From contig NZ_CP157940.1 of the NCBI RefSeq assembly GCF_040207125.1, forward strand, positions 744,001-808,000: a DNA stretch of 64,000 nt, read 5' to 3'. The position numbers and the translations under genes are program-made. The first letter of the stretch is position 1, and each line of letters opens with the position of its first letter. Under the pieces are notes generated by a model. That model had not been told where the DNA came from and searched no databases. It worked only from the letters and a program-made list of their open reading frames with translations. The DNA is from Lacrimispora sp. BS-2. Its GTDB lineage: Bacteria; Bacillota; Clostridia; Lachnospirales; Lachnospiraceae. This document shows, one piece after another, positions 9,285 to 16,430 of the stretch.

Positions 9285-9812
9285 GTGGATAACAACGATA
9301 TATTAATAAGACTGCGGTATGCCATGGATATCAAGGATTCTGATATGGTAGAAATATTTAAACTGGGCGGAATCAAAACTACAAAGGAAGGGATCCGAAG
9401 GCTTTTGACAAAGCCTCAAACCGATACAGGTGTTTCCGGGGAAGAAAAGGCCATTGCTGATAAAAACAGGGATATCTGTAATGATTTTATGCTGGAGTCT
9501 TTTTTAAACGGTTATATTATTTTTAAACGGGGAAAGCAGGAGTCAAAGCCGGGAGAGCCGGAAAAACCGCTGCTCATGGTGAAAGACCACAGATCAGTCA
9601 ATAATGTCCTGCTTAAGAAAATTAAAATCGCCCTGTCCCTTACCGGTGATGATATGCTTGCTATTTTCAAGTCTGTTGGAATCAATCTGTCCAACGGTGA
9701 ATTAAGTGCGCTTTTGCGAAGGGAAGGCCAGCGCAATTATAAGGAGTGCCAGGACAGGTATATCAGAAATTTCTTAAAGGGCCTGGCAATCAAATACAGA
9801 TCAGACCAATGA
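9285..9812 (+). CDS. DUF1456 family protein (YehS-like)
   Basis: 175 residues with two related halves of about 70 residues each: 'RLRYAMDIKDSDMVEIFKLG' and the later 'KIKIALSLTGDDMLAIFKSV', each followed by a short 'LL' helix. That is the two-repeat layout of DUF1456. The family is cytosolic and of unknown function. The GTG at 9285 is chosen because AAGGAGG lies 7 bases before it; the frame opens earlier at 9261 without a ribosome site. Confidence 0.85.
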   Translation: MDNNDILIRLRYAMDIKDSDMVEIFKLGGIKTTKEGIRRLLTKPQTDTGVSGEEKAIADKNRDICNDFMLESFLNGYIIFKRGKQESKPGEPEKPLLMVKDHRSVNNVLLKKIKIALSLTGDDMLAIFKSVGINLSNGELSALLRREGQRNYKECQDRYIRNFLKGLAIKYRSDQ

Positions 9813-9855
9813 TAAAAGGCGGGTAAAACCGTCTAAAGATCCAGGGAGAGGGGTC

Positions 9856-9883
9856 TTGCTTATTATTTTTTTTGTGGTATAAT
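9856..9883 (+). promoter_or_regulatory. Promoter of the leader before the 259-residue protein gene
   Basis: TTGCTT at 9856-9861, 16-base spacer, perfect TATAAT at 9878-9883. Transcription would start near 9890 and give a leader of about 150 bases before the ATG at 10043. Confidence 0.7.
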
Positions 9884-9970
9884 GTAATTAGACGTTATAT
9901 CCTGATGTGTTGAGGGATTTGATGTTTCATGAACAATCTTATAATTGACATGTAAAGAACCGTCTTTTTA

Positions 9971-10027
9971 AGAAGGGCTTTTAGTATTGTGCCAATGGCA
10001 TGGATATGAAAAGCCCTTCTTTTTTTT
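9971..10027 (+). terminator. Terminator hairpin in the 5' leader, touching the ribosome binding site
   Basis: Perfect 12-bp stem: AGAAGGGCTTTT (9971-9982) with AAAAGCCCTTCT (10009-10020), then eight U. The 26-base loop contains a smaller TGCC/GGCA hairpin. The U-run ends only a few bases before the GGAGG of the next gene. It lies downstream of that gene's own promoter, so it looks like an attenuator rather than the end of the DUF1456 transcript, though it could serve both. Confidence 0.75.
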
Positions 10028-10042
10028 GAAAGGAGGAACATT

Positions 10043-10822
10043 ATGCATTTGGAAGGAATGGAAGTCAGCCATATGAAGTTTGGAGAGGGGAAGGTTAAGG
10101 AGCTTGAGGAAAAATATATCACCATACTTTTTCCACAGGGTGAAAAAAAGTTCTTATATCCCAATTCCTTTAAGAAATTTCTTACACTCAAGGATAAAAA
10201 GGTACAAACAGAAATGAACAATATGCTGAAGCATATCATGGAGGAAGAGGAAATCAGACGGGCGGAGGAGATCAGCGAGCAGGAACGTATGGAGGAAATA
10301 CAAAACCTAAAGATCCGTCCAGATTCCCAGGCAGCCTTTGGATTTGTGGAGAATGACAGGGAAAATGTTTTTTCCAATTGGGCAGTCTATGCAGGTTCCT
10401 ATCAGAGCGGTGCTTCCAAAGGAAAACCCAAGATTCCGGTAAGGCTCAAACTGAATTCAGCCTGTCTCCTTACGGTATGCCCTAAGGGGGTCGCAGAAAA
10501 GAGGCGGCGAATCATAGGGACCTTTATGCTGCAGGACAATTTTGAAAGCTCTGCCTGCAAGGATGGGATCATTCAAAGCCACGAAAAATACAGGATTCAG
10601 CTAAACGACAAAGAAACTCTATTTTACTGGGATTATTTTTCCGATGGAGCGGAGATTACAAAATGGGGAAATGTGGAGCTTAAATATTTTTCCAATTCAA
10701 TCATGCAAAAGATCCTTTATGATATGAAAGGCGGGCTCGTTGATGAGGAGCGCCGGAAAGAAGCAGAGGAATTTTACCAGTACTTCTGCCTGGTAAACAG
10801 GTTAAAGCCCTTGGGCCAGTAA
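10043..10822 (+). CDS. Hypothetical protein, leader-attenuated
   Basis: 259 residues, cytosolic, no membrane segment. Residues 1-50 look like a small beta-barrel of the SH3/CarD-like kind ('GEGKVKELEEKYITILFPQG'), a fold seen at the ends of some DNA- or polymerase-binding proteins. Residues about 52-95 form a charged helix rich in Glu and Arg. The C-terminal 160 residues show no motif I recognise. A strong AAAGGAGG precedes the ATG. No function is assigned. The gene lies behind a leader with an intrinsic terminator, so its expression is probably conditional. Confidence 0.7.
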   Translation: MHLEGMEVSHMKFGEGKVKELEEKYITILFPQGEKKFLYPNSFKKFLTLKDKKVQTEMNNMLKHIMEEEEIRRAEEISEQERMEEIQNLKIRPDSQAAFGFVENDRENVFSNWAVYAGSYQSGASKGKPKIPVRLKLNSACLLTVCPKGVAEKRRRIIGTFMLQDNFESSACKDGIIQSHEKYRIQLNDKETLFYWDYFSDGAEITKWGNVELKYFSNSIMQKILYDMKGGLVDEERRKEAEEFYQYFCLVNRLKPLGQ

Positions 10823-10852
10823 AGAAATGGGGAAAGAAGAGGAGTGATGCGT

Positions 10853-10906
10853 ATGGAATATGAGAGGAACAGAAGAAAAGAATATGAAAAAACGGAGGCT
10901 GCATAG
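10853..10906 (+). CDS. 17-codon leader peptide ORF upstream of the RNHCP gene
   Basis: ATG at 10853 behind GGAG (spacing about 8) encodes MEYERNRRKEYEKTEAA and stops at 10906. It is very rich in charged residues. Its codons 12-16 overlay the first arm (10887-10899) of the three-armed RNA structure before the RNHCP gene, so translation could affect folding. It is too short for homology; the call rests on the start, ribosome site and position. Confidence 0.4.
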   Translation: MEYERNRRKEYEKTEAA

Positions 10907-10972
10907 ATATTAGTATGCGGCTCATTGTGTTAGGATCATGAGATATCGCCTCCGTTTTTCGGAAAACGGAGG
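10887..10972 (+). promoter_or_regulatory. Candidate RNA switch with mutually exclusive hairpins before the RNHCP gene
   Basis: Three arms are visible. Arm 1, AAAAAACGGAGGC (10887-10899), is complementary to arm 2, GCCTCCGTTTTT (10948-10959). Arm 2 is also perfectly complementary over 10 bases to arm 3, AAAACGGAGG (10963-10972), with a TCGG tetraloop. Arm 3 carries the Shine-Dalgarno of the RNHCP gene. Hairpin 2-3 would hide the ribosome site; hairpin 1-2 would free it. Smaller hairpins (GCATA/TATGC, CTCAT/ATGAG) fill the space between arms 1 and 2. Confidence 0.6.
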
Positions 10973-10980
10973 TGATTTTC

Positions 10981-11304
10981 ATGCAAAAAAGAAAACTGAA
11001 TGCAGCATTTGTCTGTCAAAATTGTAAAAGACAGGTACTGTCCATACCAAATGGCAGCTACAGAAACCATTGTCCCTTTTGCCTGTATTCTCTCCATGTA
11101 GATGGCGAAGTTCCGGGTGACAGAAAAAACAGCTGCAGGAGGCTTATGGAACCAACAGGAATTCGATATCATACGAAAAAGGGATTTCAACTGATCCACC
11201 GGTGCACCAGGTGTGGGACATACAGGCACAATGTCATTTGTGAAGGTAATTGCCAGCCAGATAATAGAGAATTGATTCGGGAACTTATGTATCTGATTAC
11301 ATAG
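10981..11304 (+). CDS. RNHCP domain protein (zinc-ribbon-like)
   Basis: 107 residues with the family-defining RNHCP motif near residue 29 (YRNHCPFCLYS). Two pairs of Cys suggest a treble metal site: CQNC near the N-terminus with HCPFC, and CTRCG plus the CEGNC region near the C-terminus. The RNHCP family is small, cytosolic and functionally uncharacterised; nucleic-acid binding is plausible from the zinc-ribbon look. ATG at 10981 is preceded by CGGAGGTGATT, which is buried in a perfect hairpin (see the RNA switch entry). Confidence 0.82.
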   Translation: MQKRKLNAAFVCQNCKRQVLSIPNGSYRNHCPFCLYSLHVDGEVPGDRKNSCRRLMEPTGIRYHTKKGFQLIHRCTRCGTYRHNVICEGNCQPDNRELIRELMYLIT

Positions 11305-11330
11305 AGCGGGAGAGGTGATTGATTCATTAT

Positions 11331-12005
11331 ATGTTATCACAGGTAAATATGGCCTCTATTGCATTCCGGCTTATTTTGTCCATTATTTTATGCGGGGCAA
11401 TCGGAATGGAAAGGGGGTTAAGAAACCGACCGGCAGGTTTTATGACTTACCTTCTGGTAGGGTGCGGCTCAGCACTTATTATGATTACCAATCAGTATAT
11501 TGCAACAATCTATACCAATGTGGATCCTACCCGGATGGCATCCCAGGTGGTAAGCGGAATTGGCTTTTTAGGAGCCGGGACCATTATCACCACTTCTAAA
11601 AACGAGATCAGGGGCCTGACAACTGCGGCAGGTCTCTGGGCCGCTGCAGCGGTTGGGCTGGCGGTTGGAATCGGTTTTTACGGCGGAGCCATTTTGGGGA
11701 GTATTTTTATTATTTTTTCACTGATGTATTTAAAGAAGATTGACCTTTACATAAAAACTCATGCAAAAACCATGGAAATATATCTGGAATACAACGAAGA
11801 ATTTTCCATGCAGAATTTATCCCTGTACACGGAGCAGTCCCACTACGAAATTTTTGATATGGAAGCCGGCAAAATAAAGACCTTGAACGGGGAATTTGGC
11901 ACCCTGACCTTTGATGTCAATTTCCGCCATAAGGTAAACCATGCAAAGATTATAGAAGAAATCAGGCAATTGCCCGGTATTCTTTATGTAAGAGAGGTGG
12001 CATAG
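11331..12005 (+). CDS. MgtC/SapB family membrane protein
   Basis: 224 residues. The N-terminal half has four to five hydrophobic segments with the MgtC signature: 'GAIGMERGLRNRPAGF', then 'SGIGFLGAGTII' and 'GLTTAAGLWAAAAVGLAVG'. The C-terminal 75 residues form a small cytosolic ACT-like domain ('EEIRQLPGILYVREV'), as in MgtC proteins. The family is linked to growth at low magnesium and to modulation of membrane ATPase; its transport role is unproven. ATG at 11331 fits the upstream GAGAGGTGA better than TTG at 11319. Confidence 0.9.
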   Translation: MLSQVNMASIAFRLILSIILCGAIGMERGLRNRPAGFMTYLLVGCGSALIMITNQYIATIYTNVDPTRMASQVVSGIGFLGAGTIITTSKNEIRGLTTAAGLWAAAAVGLAVGIGFYGGAILGSIFIIFSLMYLKKIDLYIKTHAKTMEIYLEYNEEFSMQNLSLYTEQSHYEIFDMEAGKIKTLNGEFGTLTFDVNFRHKVNHAKIIEEIRQLPGILYVREVA

Positions 12006-12043
12006 GCCGGCAAAGAATCGAAAAGCTGTCCTGATATAATGTC

Positions 12044-12071
12044 TTGCAAAATAAAAGGAATCTGTTATACT
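12044..12071 (+). promoter_or_regulatory. Promoter of the DUF554 gene
   Basis: TTGCAA at 12044-12049, 16-base spacer, TATACT at 12066-12071. Confidence 0.6.
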
Positions 12072-12134
12072 GTTTTTCATAGGAAAAACATGAAGGTTTT
12101 GGAAGACTTGTTGTTTCAGGGAGGAAGAAGGACC

Positions 12135-12812
12135 GTGATAGGGATTATTGTAAATACAGCTGCGATTCTGACCGGCAGTGTAATAGGAACTTGTGTTAAA
12201 AAGGGGATCAATGACAAATATCAGGATGCATTATATCATGCCATGGGACTTTCCGCCTGCGGACTCGGCATCAATGCAGTCGTACAGAATATGCCAAAAA
12301 GCAGCTTTCCTGTGCTTTTTATCATCAGCCTTGCAACAGGCAGCCTCCTTGGCGCCAGATTGAATCTGGTGGAAAGGTTTGATAAGATTGTAGCCCGCTT
12401 TTCAAAAGGAGATTTGGGCCAGGGGCTGTCTACGGCTATATTGCTGTTTTGCATCGGAACGCTTTCGATTTTAGGTCCCATGGAAAGCGCTCTTTATGGA
12501 AACAATACCTATCTGTTTACAAATGCAACTCTGGACTTTGTTACATCCATGGTCCTGGCATCGACCTATGGGATCGGGATTGCATTGTCTGCAGTAATTC
12601 TATTTTTGTGGCAGGGAAGCATTTATCTTTTTTCCGGCCGCTTATCTGTTTTTTTAACTTCCGAGCTATTAACCGAGATTTCACTTGTAGGCGGTTTTTT
12701 AATTCTTAGTTCCGGCCTTTCCATATTGAAAATCAAGGACTGTAAGGCGCTTAACATGCTTCCGTCTTTATTGGTGCCTGTCTTATGGTTTATAATAAAA
12801 GCCATCCTCTGA
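12135..12812 (+). CDS. DUF554 family membrane protein (YqgA-like)
   Basis: 225 residues, about seven hydrophobic segments. It opens with the family's 'GIIVNTAAILTGSVIG' and carries 'MGLSACGLGINAVVQNM', 'GTLSILGPMESALYGN' and 'LIISLATGSLLGA'-type segments. DUF554/YqgA proteins are polytopic membrane proteins of unknown function, suspected transporters. The GTG at 12135 is chosen since GGGAGGAAGAAGGA stands before it and the hydrophobic family start follows directly; the frame extends upstream to 12039 without conservation. Confidence 0.87.
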   Translation: MIGIIVNTAAILTGSVIGTCVKKGINDKYQDALYHAMGLSACGLGINAVVQNMPKSSFPVLFIISLATGSLLGARLNLVERFDKIVARFSKGDLGQGLSTAILLFCIGTLSILGPMESALYGNNTYLFTNATLDFVTSMVLASTYGIGIALSAVILFLWQGSIYLFSGRLSVFLTSELLTEISLVGGFLILSSGLSILKIKDCKALNMLPSLLVPVLWFIIKAIL

Positions 12813-12869
12813 TTGGAAGGGGACTGGCAAAAAAGGGGGACTGGCTTCTGGTCTGCCAAAAGGAAAATG

Positions 12870-12898
12870 TTGACAAGCCGGTGAAAGAAGTGTATCTT
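12870..12898 (+). promoter_or_regulatory. Promoter of the shikimate dehydrogenase-like gene
   Basis: Perfect TTGACA (12870-12875), 17-base spacer, TATCTT (12893-12898), about 90 bases before the ATG. Confidence 0.65.
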
Positions 12899-12988
12899 AT
12901 CGGTAATACAGGCATGCCTTTATACCCGGAAAACGGGGTGGATCCTGCCCGGAAAAGATGGGCAATCGCGTGAGAAGGAGAAAAAACG

Positions 12989-13858
12989 ATGGAAAAAAGA
13001 ATTTCGGGAAAAACAGGTTTGTTAGGTCTGATTGGTTCGCCGGTAGGGCATTCCGGTTCACCGGCCATGTATAATTACTGCTTTGAGAAGCTGGGACTGG
13101 ATTACGCATATCTTGCTTTTGATATCAAGGTGGATGAGGTTGAAAAGGCGATGGATGCCATAAAAACACTTCGCATGAGGGGCTGCAACGTGACCATGCC
13201 CTGTAAAAACGAAGCCGTGAAATACATGGATGAGCTTTCACCCGCCGCCCGGATCATCGGTGCGGTCAATACCATAGTAAATGAAGATGGAAAGCTGATC
13301 GGGCATATTACGGATGGCCAGGGCTTTGTAGATAATCTGCGGGATCACGGAGTAGAAATTAGGGGTAAGAAGATCATTGTCTGCGGCGGAGGCGGAGCAG
13401 CTGCCGCAATCCAGGTGCAGTGCGCGCTGGAGGGGGCCAGGGAAATTTCCATCTTTAACATAAAGGATGCATTCTTTGAAAGAACCCTTCAAACTGCCGA
13501 AAAGATCAGGCAGGAAAAGCCGGAATGCATTGTAAATGTCTATGACATTGCGGATATGGAAAAGATGAGGGAAGAGATAGCTGCCAGTGATATTCTGGCG
13601 AATGCTACCATTGTGGGTATGAAGCCAATGGATCATGAGAGCGTTGTAAAGGATACTGCCATGTTCCGCCCTGGCTTAGTCGTGGTTGATGCAGTTTACA
13701 ATCCAAAGGAAACAAAGATGCTTCGGGAGGCAAAGGCTGCCGGCTGCACATGCATTGATGGGCAGGGAATGCTTGTATGGCAGGGAGCTGAGGCATTTAA
13801 GCTTTATACAGGACAGGAAATGCCTGTAGAGGAAGTGAAGGAACTGTTTTTCAGTTAA
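12989..13858 (+). CDS. Shikimate/quinate dehydrogenase family protein (AroE-like)
   Basis: 289-residue NAD(P)-dependent oxidoreductase. The N-terminal substrate-binding domain has GSPVGHSGSPAMYN (the family's S-x-S-P-x-x-H-N region, here with Gly for the first Ser and Tyr for the usual His), 'NVTMPCK' with the catalytic Lys, and 'GAVNTIV'. The Rossmann nucleotide site is CGGGGAAAA (about residue 131). The GSPAMYN departure and the inserted loops suggest a catabolic or paralogous enzyme (YdiB/quinate-type) rather than the biosynthetic AroE. GAGAAGGAG precedes the ATG. It has its own promoter and terminator next to a LacI regulator. Confidence 0.85.
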   Translation: MEKRISGKTGLLGLIGSPVGHSGSPAMYNYCFEKLGLDYAYLAFDIKVDEVEKAMDAIKTLRMRGCNVTMPCKNEAVKYMDELSPAARIIGAVNTIVNEDGKLIGHITDGQGFVDNLRDHGVEIRGKKIIVCGGGGAAAAIQVQCALEGAREISIFNIKDAFFERTLQTAEKIRQEKPECIVNVYDIADMEKMREEIAASDILANATIVGMKPMDHESVVKDTAMFRPGLVVVDAVYNPKETKMLREAKAAGCTCIDGQGMLVWQGAEAFKLYTGQEMPVEEVKELFFS

Positions 13859-13873
13859 TAAAAATAAAAATTG

Positions 13874-13922
13874 CAGGCTAAGTCCGGGGCGGCGGAAACG
13901 ACCTCCTGGCTTAGCCTGTTTT
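13874..13922 (+). terminator. Terminator after the AroE-like gene
   Basis: CAGGCTAAG (13874-13882) pairs with CTTAGCCTG (13910-13918), followed by four U; the loop holds a further GC-rich stretch. Confidence 0.7.
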
Positions 13923-14053
13923 AAACCCAGCTGCAAAGCCGGTCACAAGACCAGGAAAGACGGATTTGTCTATAAAAATAATAAAAATCCGTGACAAACC
14001 TTGGGAAATCGGATAAAATAAGTTTAAGAAAGGGCTTTCAAGGGTGATAACTG

Positions 14054-15043
14054 ATGAATATTTATGATATTGCGGCAGAAGCAAAGACCTCCATATCTAC
14101 GGTTTCCCGTGTCTTGAACAATAAGGGAAATGTGAATCCGGAGATACGCGGGCGGGTGGAAGAGGTACTTAAGAAATATGATTATAAACCCAGCGCCATT
14201 GCAAGGGGACTGGTCTCAAAGACCATGAAAAGCATTGCCATCCTGACCGTGGATGTAAGAGTGACCCATTATGCCCGCATGATTTATGTGATCGAGCAGG
14301 AGTTCAGCAACAGAGGGTATAACGTAACGGTGTGCAACACAGGAGGCTCCATAGAAGAATGTGAAAAATACATGGAAATCCTGTCAGAAAAGCAGGTTGA
14401 CGGGATGGTGCTCATTGGTTCCGTTTTCAATGAACTGATTAACTATCCTGACATTACCTCCAAAATAAAGGATATTCCGGTGGTTATGGCCAACGGCAAA
14501 GTGAACCTGCCTGATTTTTATTCTGTCCTGGTGGATGATACAAAGGGGATCAGGACTGCGGTGGACTATTTATATGAAAAGGGACACCGGGAGCTGGTTT
14601 ATGTTTATGACATGGAAACCGACAGCGGCTGGGCGAAGCGGCAGGGATTTTTGGAAGCCATGAAGCTTCATGACCTCCTTGAGGCGGAAAAAAGGGTGAT
14701 ACCCAGCAAATTCGGCCTGGAAGGCGGGCTGAAAGCGGCGGAGACGCTGTGTTCCTCTGGCATCAGTTTTACCGGTGTGGTGTGCGGGGAAGACAGTACT
14801 GCCATTGGCATGATGAAGGGCTTAAAAAAACAGGGCTTTTCCATTCCGGATCAGGTGGCGATCATCGGATACAACAATTCTCCGGATTCCCTGATCTGCG
14901 AGCCGGAGCTTACGACTATTGACAATAAACCGGAATTGCTGGGCGGGCTGTGTGCTCAGCTTTTGCAGGAGGTTTTGGAAGGAAAGGCGTCGGCTCCCAA
15001 CCTGGCAATCCAGCCGGAACTGGTTGCGCGGGGAACCACATGA
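14054..15043 (+). CDS. LacI-family transcriptional regulator
   Basis: 329 residues. The N-terminal helix-turn-helix is typical (IYDIAAEAKTSISTVSRVLN, then the hinge helix 'PSAIARGLVSK'). The rest is a periplasmic-binding-protein-like effector domain (about 60-329) with 'VDGMVLIGS', 'VCGEDSTAIGMMKGL' and 'GYNNSPDSLICEPELTTI'. It probably represses the downstream operon that starts at 15372. The operon promoter carries a 14-bp palindrome with a central CG dyad, the hallmark of LacI-type operators, just after the -10 box. The inducer is unknown. Confidence 0.92.
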   Translation: MNIYDIAAEAKTSISTVSRVLNNKGNVNPEIRGRVEEVLKKYDYKPSAIARGLVSKTMKSIAILTVDVRVTHYARMIYVIEQEFSNRGYNVTVCNTGGSIEECEKYMEILSEKQVDGMVLIGSVFNELINYPDITSKIKDIPVVMANGKVNLPDFYSVLVDDTKGIRTAVDYLYEKGHRELVYVYDMETDSGWAKRQGFLEAMKLHDLLEAEKRVIPSKFGLEGGLKAAETLCSSGISFTGVVCGEDSTAIGMMKGLKKQGFSIPDQVAIIGYNNSPDSLICEPELTTIDNKPELLGGLCAQLLQEVLEGKASAPNLAIQPELVARGTT

Positions 15044-15100
15044 CAGGAGTGAAATTTTAGACAGGACAGGCAGGAATAGTAAAAAAGCTTTTTGTTATAC

Positions 15101-15147
15101 GGCAGCTTATTTTCTGAGAATATTTGAAGATAAGCGCCGCTTTTTTT
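15101..15147 (+). terminator. Terminator hairpin of lacI-type gene; copy 1 of a repeated element
   Basis: GCAGCTTATTTTC side pairs with GAAGATAAGCGCCGC side, then seven U. The first 19-20 bases (TACGGCAGCTTATTTTCTG) recur exactly near 21178, where the rest of the hairpin is also conserved. Confidence 0.7.
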
Positions 15148-15156
15148 ATCATAACG

Positions 15157-15170
15157 AGAAAACGCTTTTT
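15157..15170 (+). promoter_or_regulatory. cre-like / LacI-family operator-like site
   Basis: AGAAAACGCTTTTT is a near-palindrome around a CG dyad, close to the catabolite-responsive element consensus (TGWAANCGNTNWCA). It lies about 100 bases upstream of the operon promoter. It could bind CcpA or the local LacI protein. Confidence 0.45.
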
Positions 15171-15260
15171 TGATGTTAAAGTTTATATAACTATTTTACA
15201 AAAATGCGTTCCAAAATATGTGTAAAACTTACTAATTTAAGCTGTTGAATCAGGTTTATA

Positions 15261-15310
15261 TTGACATGTAAGTCAAGAATGTTATAATGATACTCAAGAA
15301 AGCGCTTTCT
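15261..15310 (+). promoter_or_regulatory. Operon promoter with LacI-type operator
   Basis: Perfect TTGACA (15261-15266), 16-base spacer, perfect TATAAT (15283-15288). A 14-bp perfect palindrome AGAAAGCGCTTTCT spans 15297-15310, over the expected start of transcription. With consensus -35 and -10 boxes, repression by a bound LacI-type protein is the natural reading. Confidence 0.8.
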
Positions 15311-15371
15311 CAAATCGAGAAAGATTAAATAAGGAACCTGGTGTACAGGAAGGAAAAGGAGAATGAAGAGC

Positions 15372-16379
15372 ATGAGAGTGCAGTATGAGGACTTATTAAA
15401 GAAATTTCAAAGGATTTTGGAGAGCAGAGGATTTTCAGCGGATCATGCAGAGGGAGCGGCCACTGTATTTGCGAAGAACAGCCTGGATGGTGTTTACTCC
15501 CACGGCGTAAACCGTTTTTCAAGAGTGGTCAGCTACCTGGACAAGGGAGAGATCAATCCGGCAGCCATTGCCACCTGTGAATCTTCTATGGGGAACATAG
15601 AGCGCTGGAATGGGCATCGGGGATTTGGCCCCTTAAACGCCAAGCTTGCCATGGACCGGGCATGTGAACTGGCAAAAGAGCATGGTGTAGGCGTTGTGGC
15701 TCTGGGCAATAATAACCACTGGATGCGGGGAGGCAGCTATGGATGGCAGGCTGCTGATGCAGGCTGTATCGGAATCTGCTGGTCCAACACCATGCCCAAC
15801 ATGCCTGCATGGGGCGGCAAGGACAGAAAGATTGGAAATAACCCCTTCATCATGGCAATTCCCAGAAGCAATGGAAAGCATGCAGTCATTGACTGTGCGG
15901 TATCCCAGTTTTCTTATGGAAAGATCGAAGAGACCAGGTTAAAGGGACAGAAGCTTCCGGTTCCGGGAGGCTATGATACAAACGGAAATATTACCACGGA
16001 TCCGGCTGAGATTGAAAAAACCTGGAGAGTCCTTCCCATGGGCTACTGGAAGGGAAGCGGGATATCCATTGCCCTTGATTTAATTGCAACCGTACTGACC
16101 AATGGAAACTCCGTGAGAAAGATCGGCACCTTTGGGGATGAAGTGGGGCTGTCCCAGGTGATGATCGCCATTGATCCGGGAAAATTCAATTCCGTGGAAG
16201 AGACAGATTCCATAGTTGATGAGATCTTAAAGGACATCAAGTCCTCAGAACCGGCGGCAGAAGGCGGAGAAGTATTCTATCCAGGCGAACTGGAATTAAA
16301 GACAAGAGAAGACAATTTAAAGAACGGTATCCCGGTGATTGAAGAAGTGTGGGAAACCTTAAATTCCCTGGAGAGATAA
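15372..16379 (+). CDS. 2,3-diketo-L-gulonate reductase-like Ldh-family oxidoreductase (DlgD/YiaK-like)
   Basis: 335 residues, of the malate/L-lactate dehydrogenase (Ldh_2) family. Close to E. coli YiaK/DlgD as I recall it: 'SGVYSHGVNRF'-like segment (here DGVYSHGVNRFSR), 'NNHWMRGGSYGWQAA', 'GIGNNP'-type stretch and 'LPMGYWKGSG' are all present. YiaK reduces 2,3-diketo-L-gulonate with NADH in L-ascorbate/L-xylulose-type catabolism. The ATG at 15372 is chosen because AAGGAG lies 10 bases before it and the protein then starts MRVQYEDL, like MKVTFEQL of YiaK; the ATG at 15363 would leave no spacing. First gene of the LacI-controlled operon. The true substrate here is uncertain. Confidence 0.85.
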   Translation: MRVQYEDLLKKFQRILESRGFSADHAEGAATVFAKNSLDGVYSHGVNRFSRVVSYLDKGEINPAAIATCESSMGNIERWNGHRGFGPLNAKLAMDRACELAKEHGVGVVALGNNNHWMRGGSYGWQAADAGCIGICWSNTMPNMPAWGGKDRKIGNNPFIMAIPRSNGKHAVIDCAVSQFSYGKIEETRLKGQKLPVPGGYDTNGNITTDPAEIEKTWRVLPMGYWKGSGISIALDLIATVLTNGNSVRKIGTFGDEVGLSQVMIAIDPGKFNSVEETDSIVDEILKDIKSSEPAAEGGEVFYPGELELKTREDNLKNGIPVIEEVWETLNSLER

Positions 16380-16430
16380 GGAACTGTTCACCGTATGAGA
16401 AAAAGAGTGTAAAGAGGGAGAGGTAAATCA

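Noticed and set aside
12785..12973. Open frame of 62 codons between the DUF554 and AroE-like genes
   Set aside because: It overlaps the DUF554 end, has no ribosome site and contains the AroE-like gene's promoter; no family likeness.
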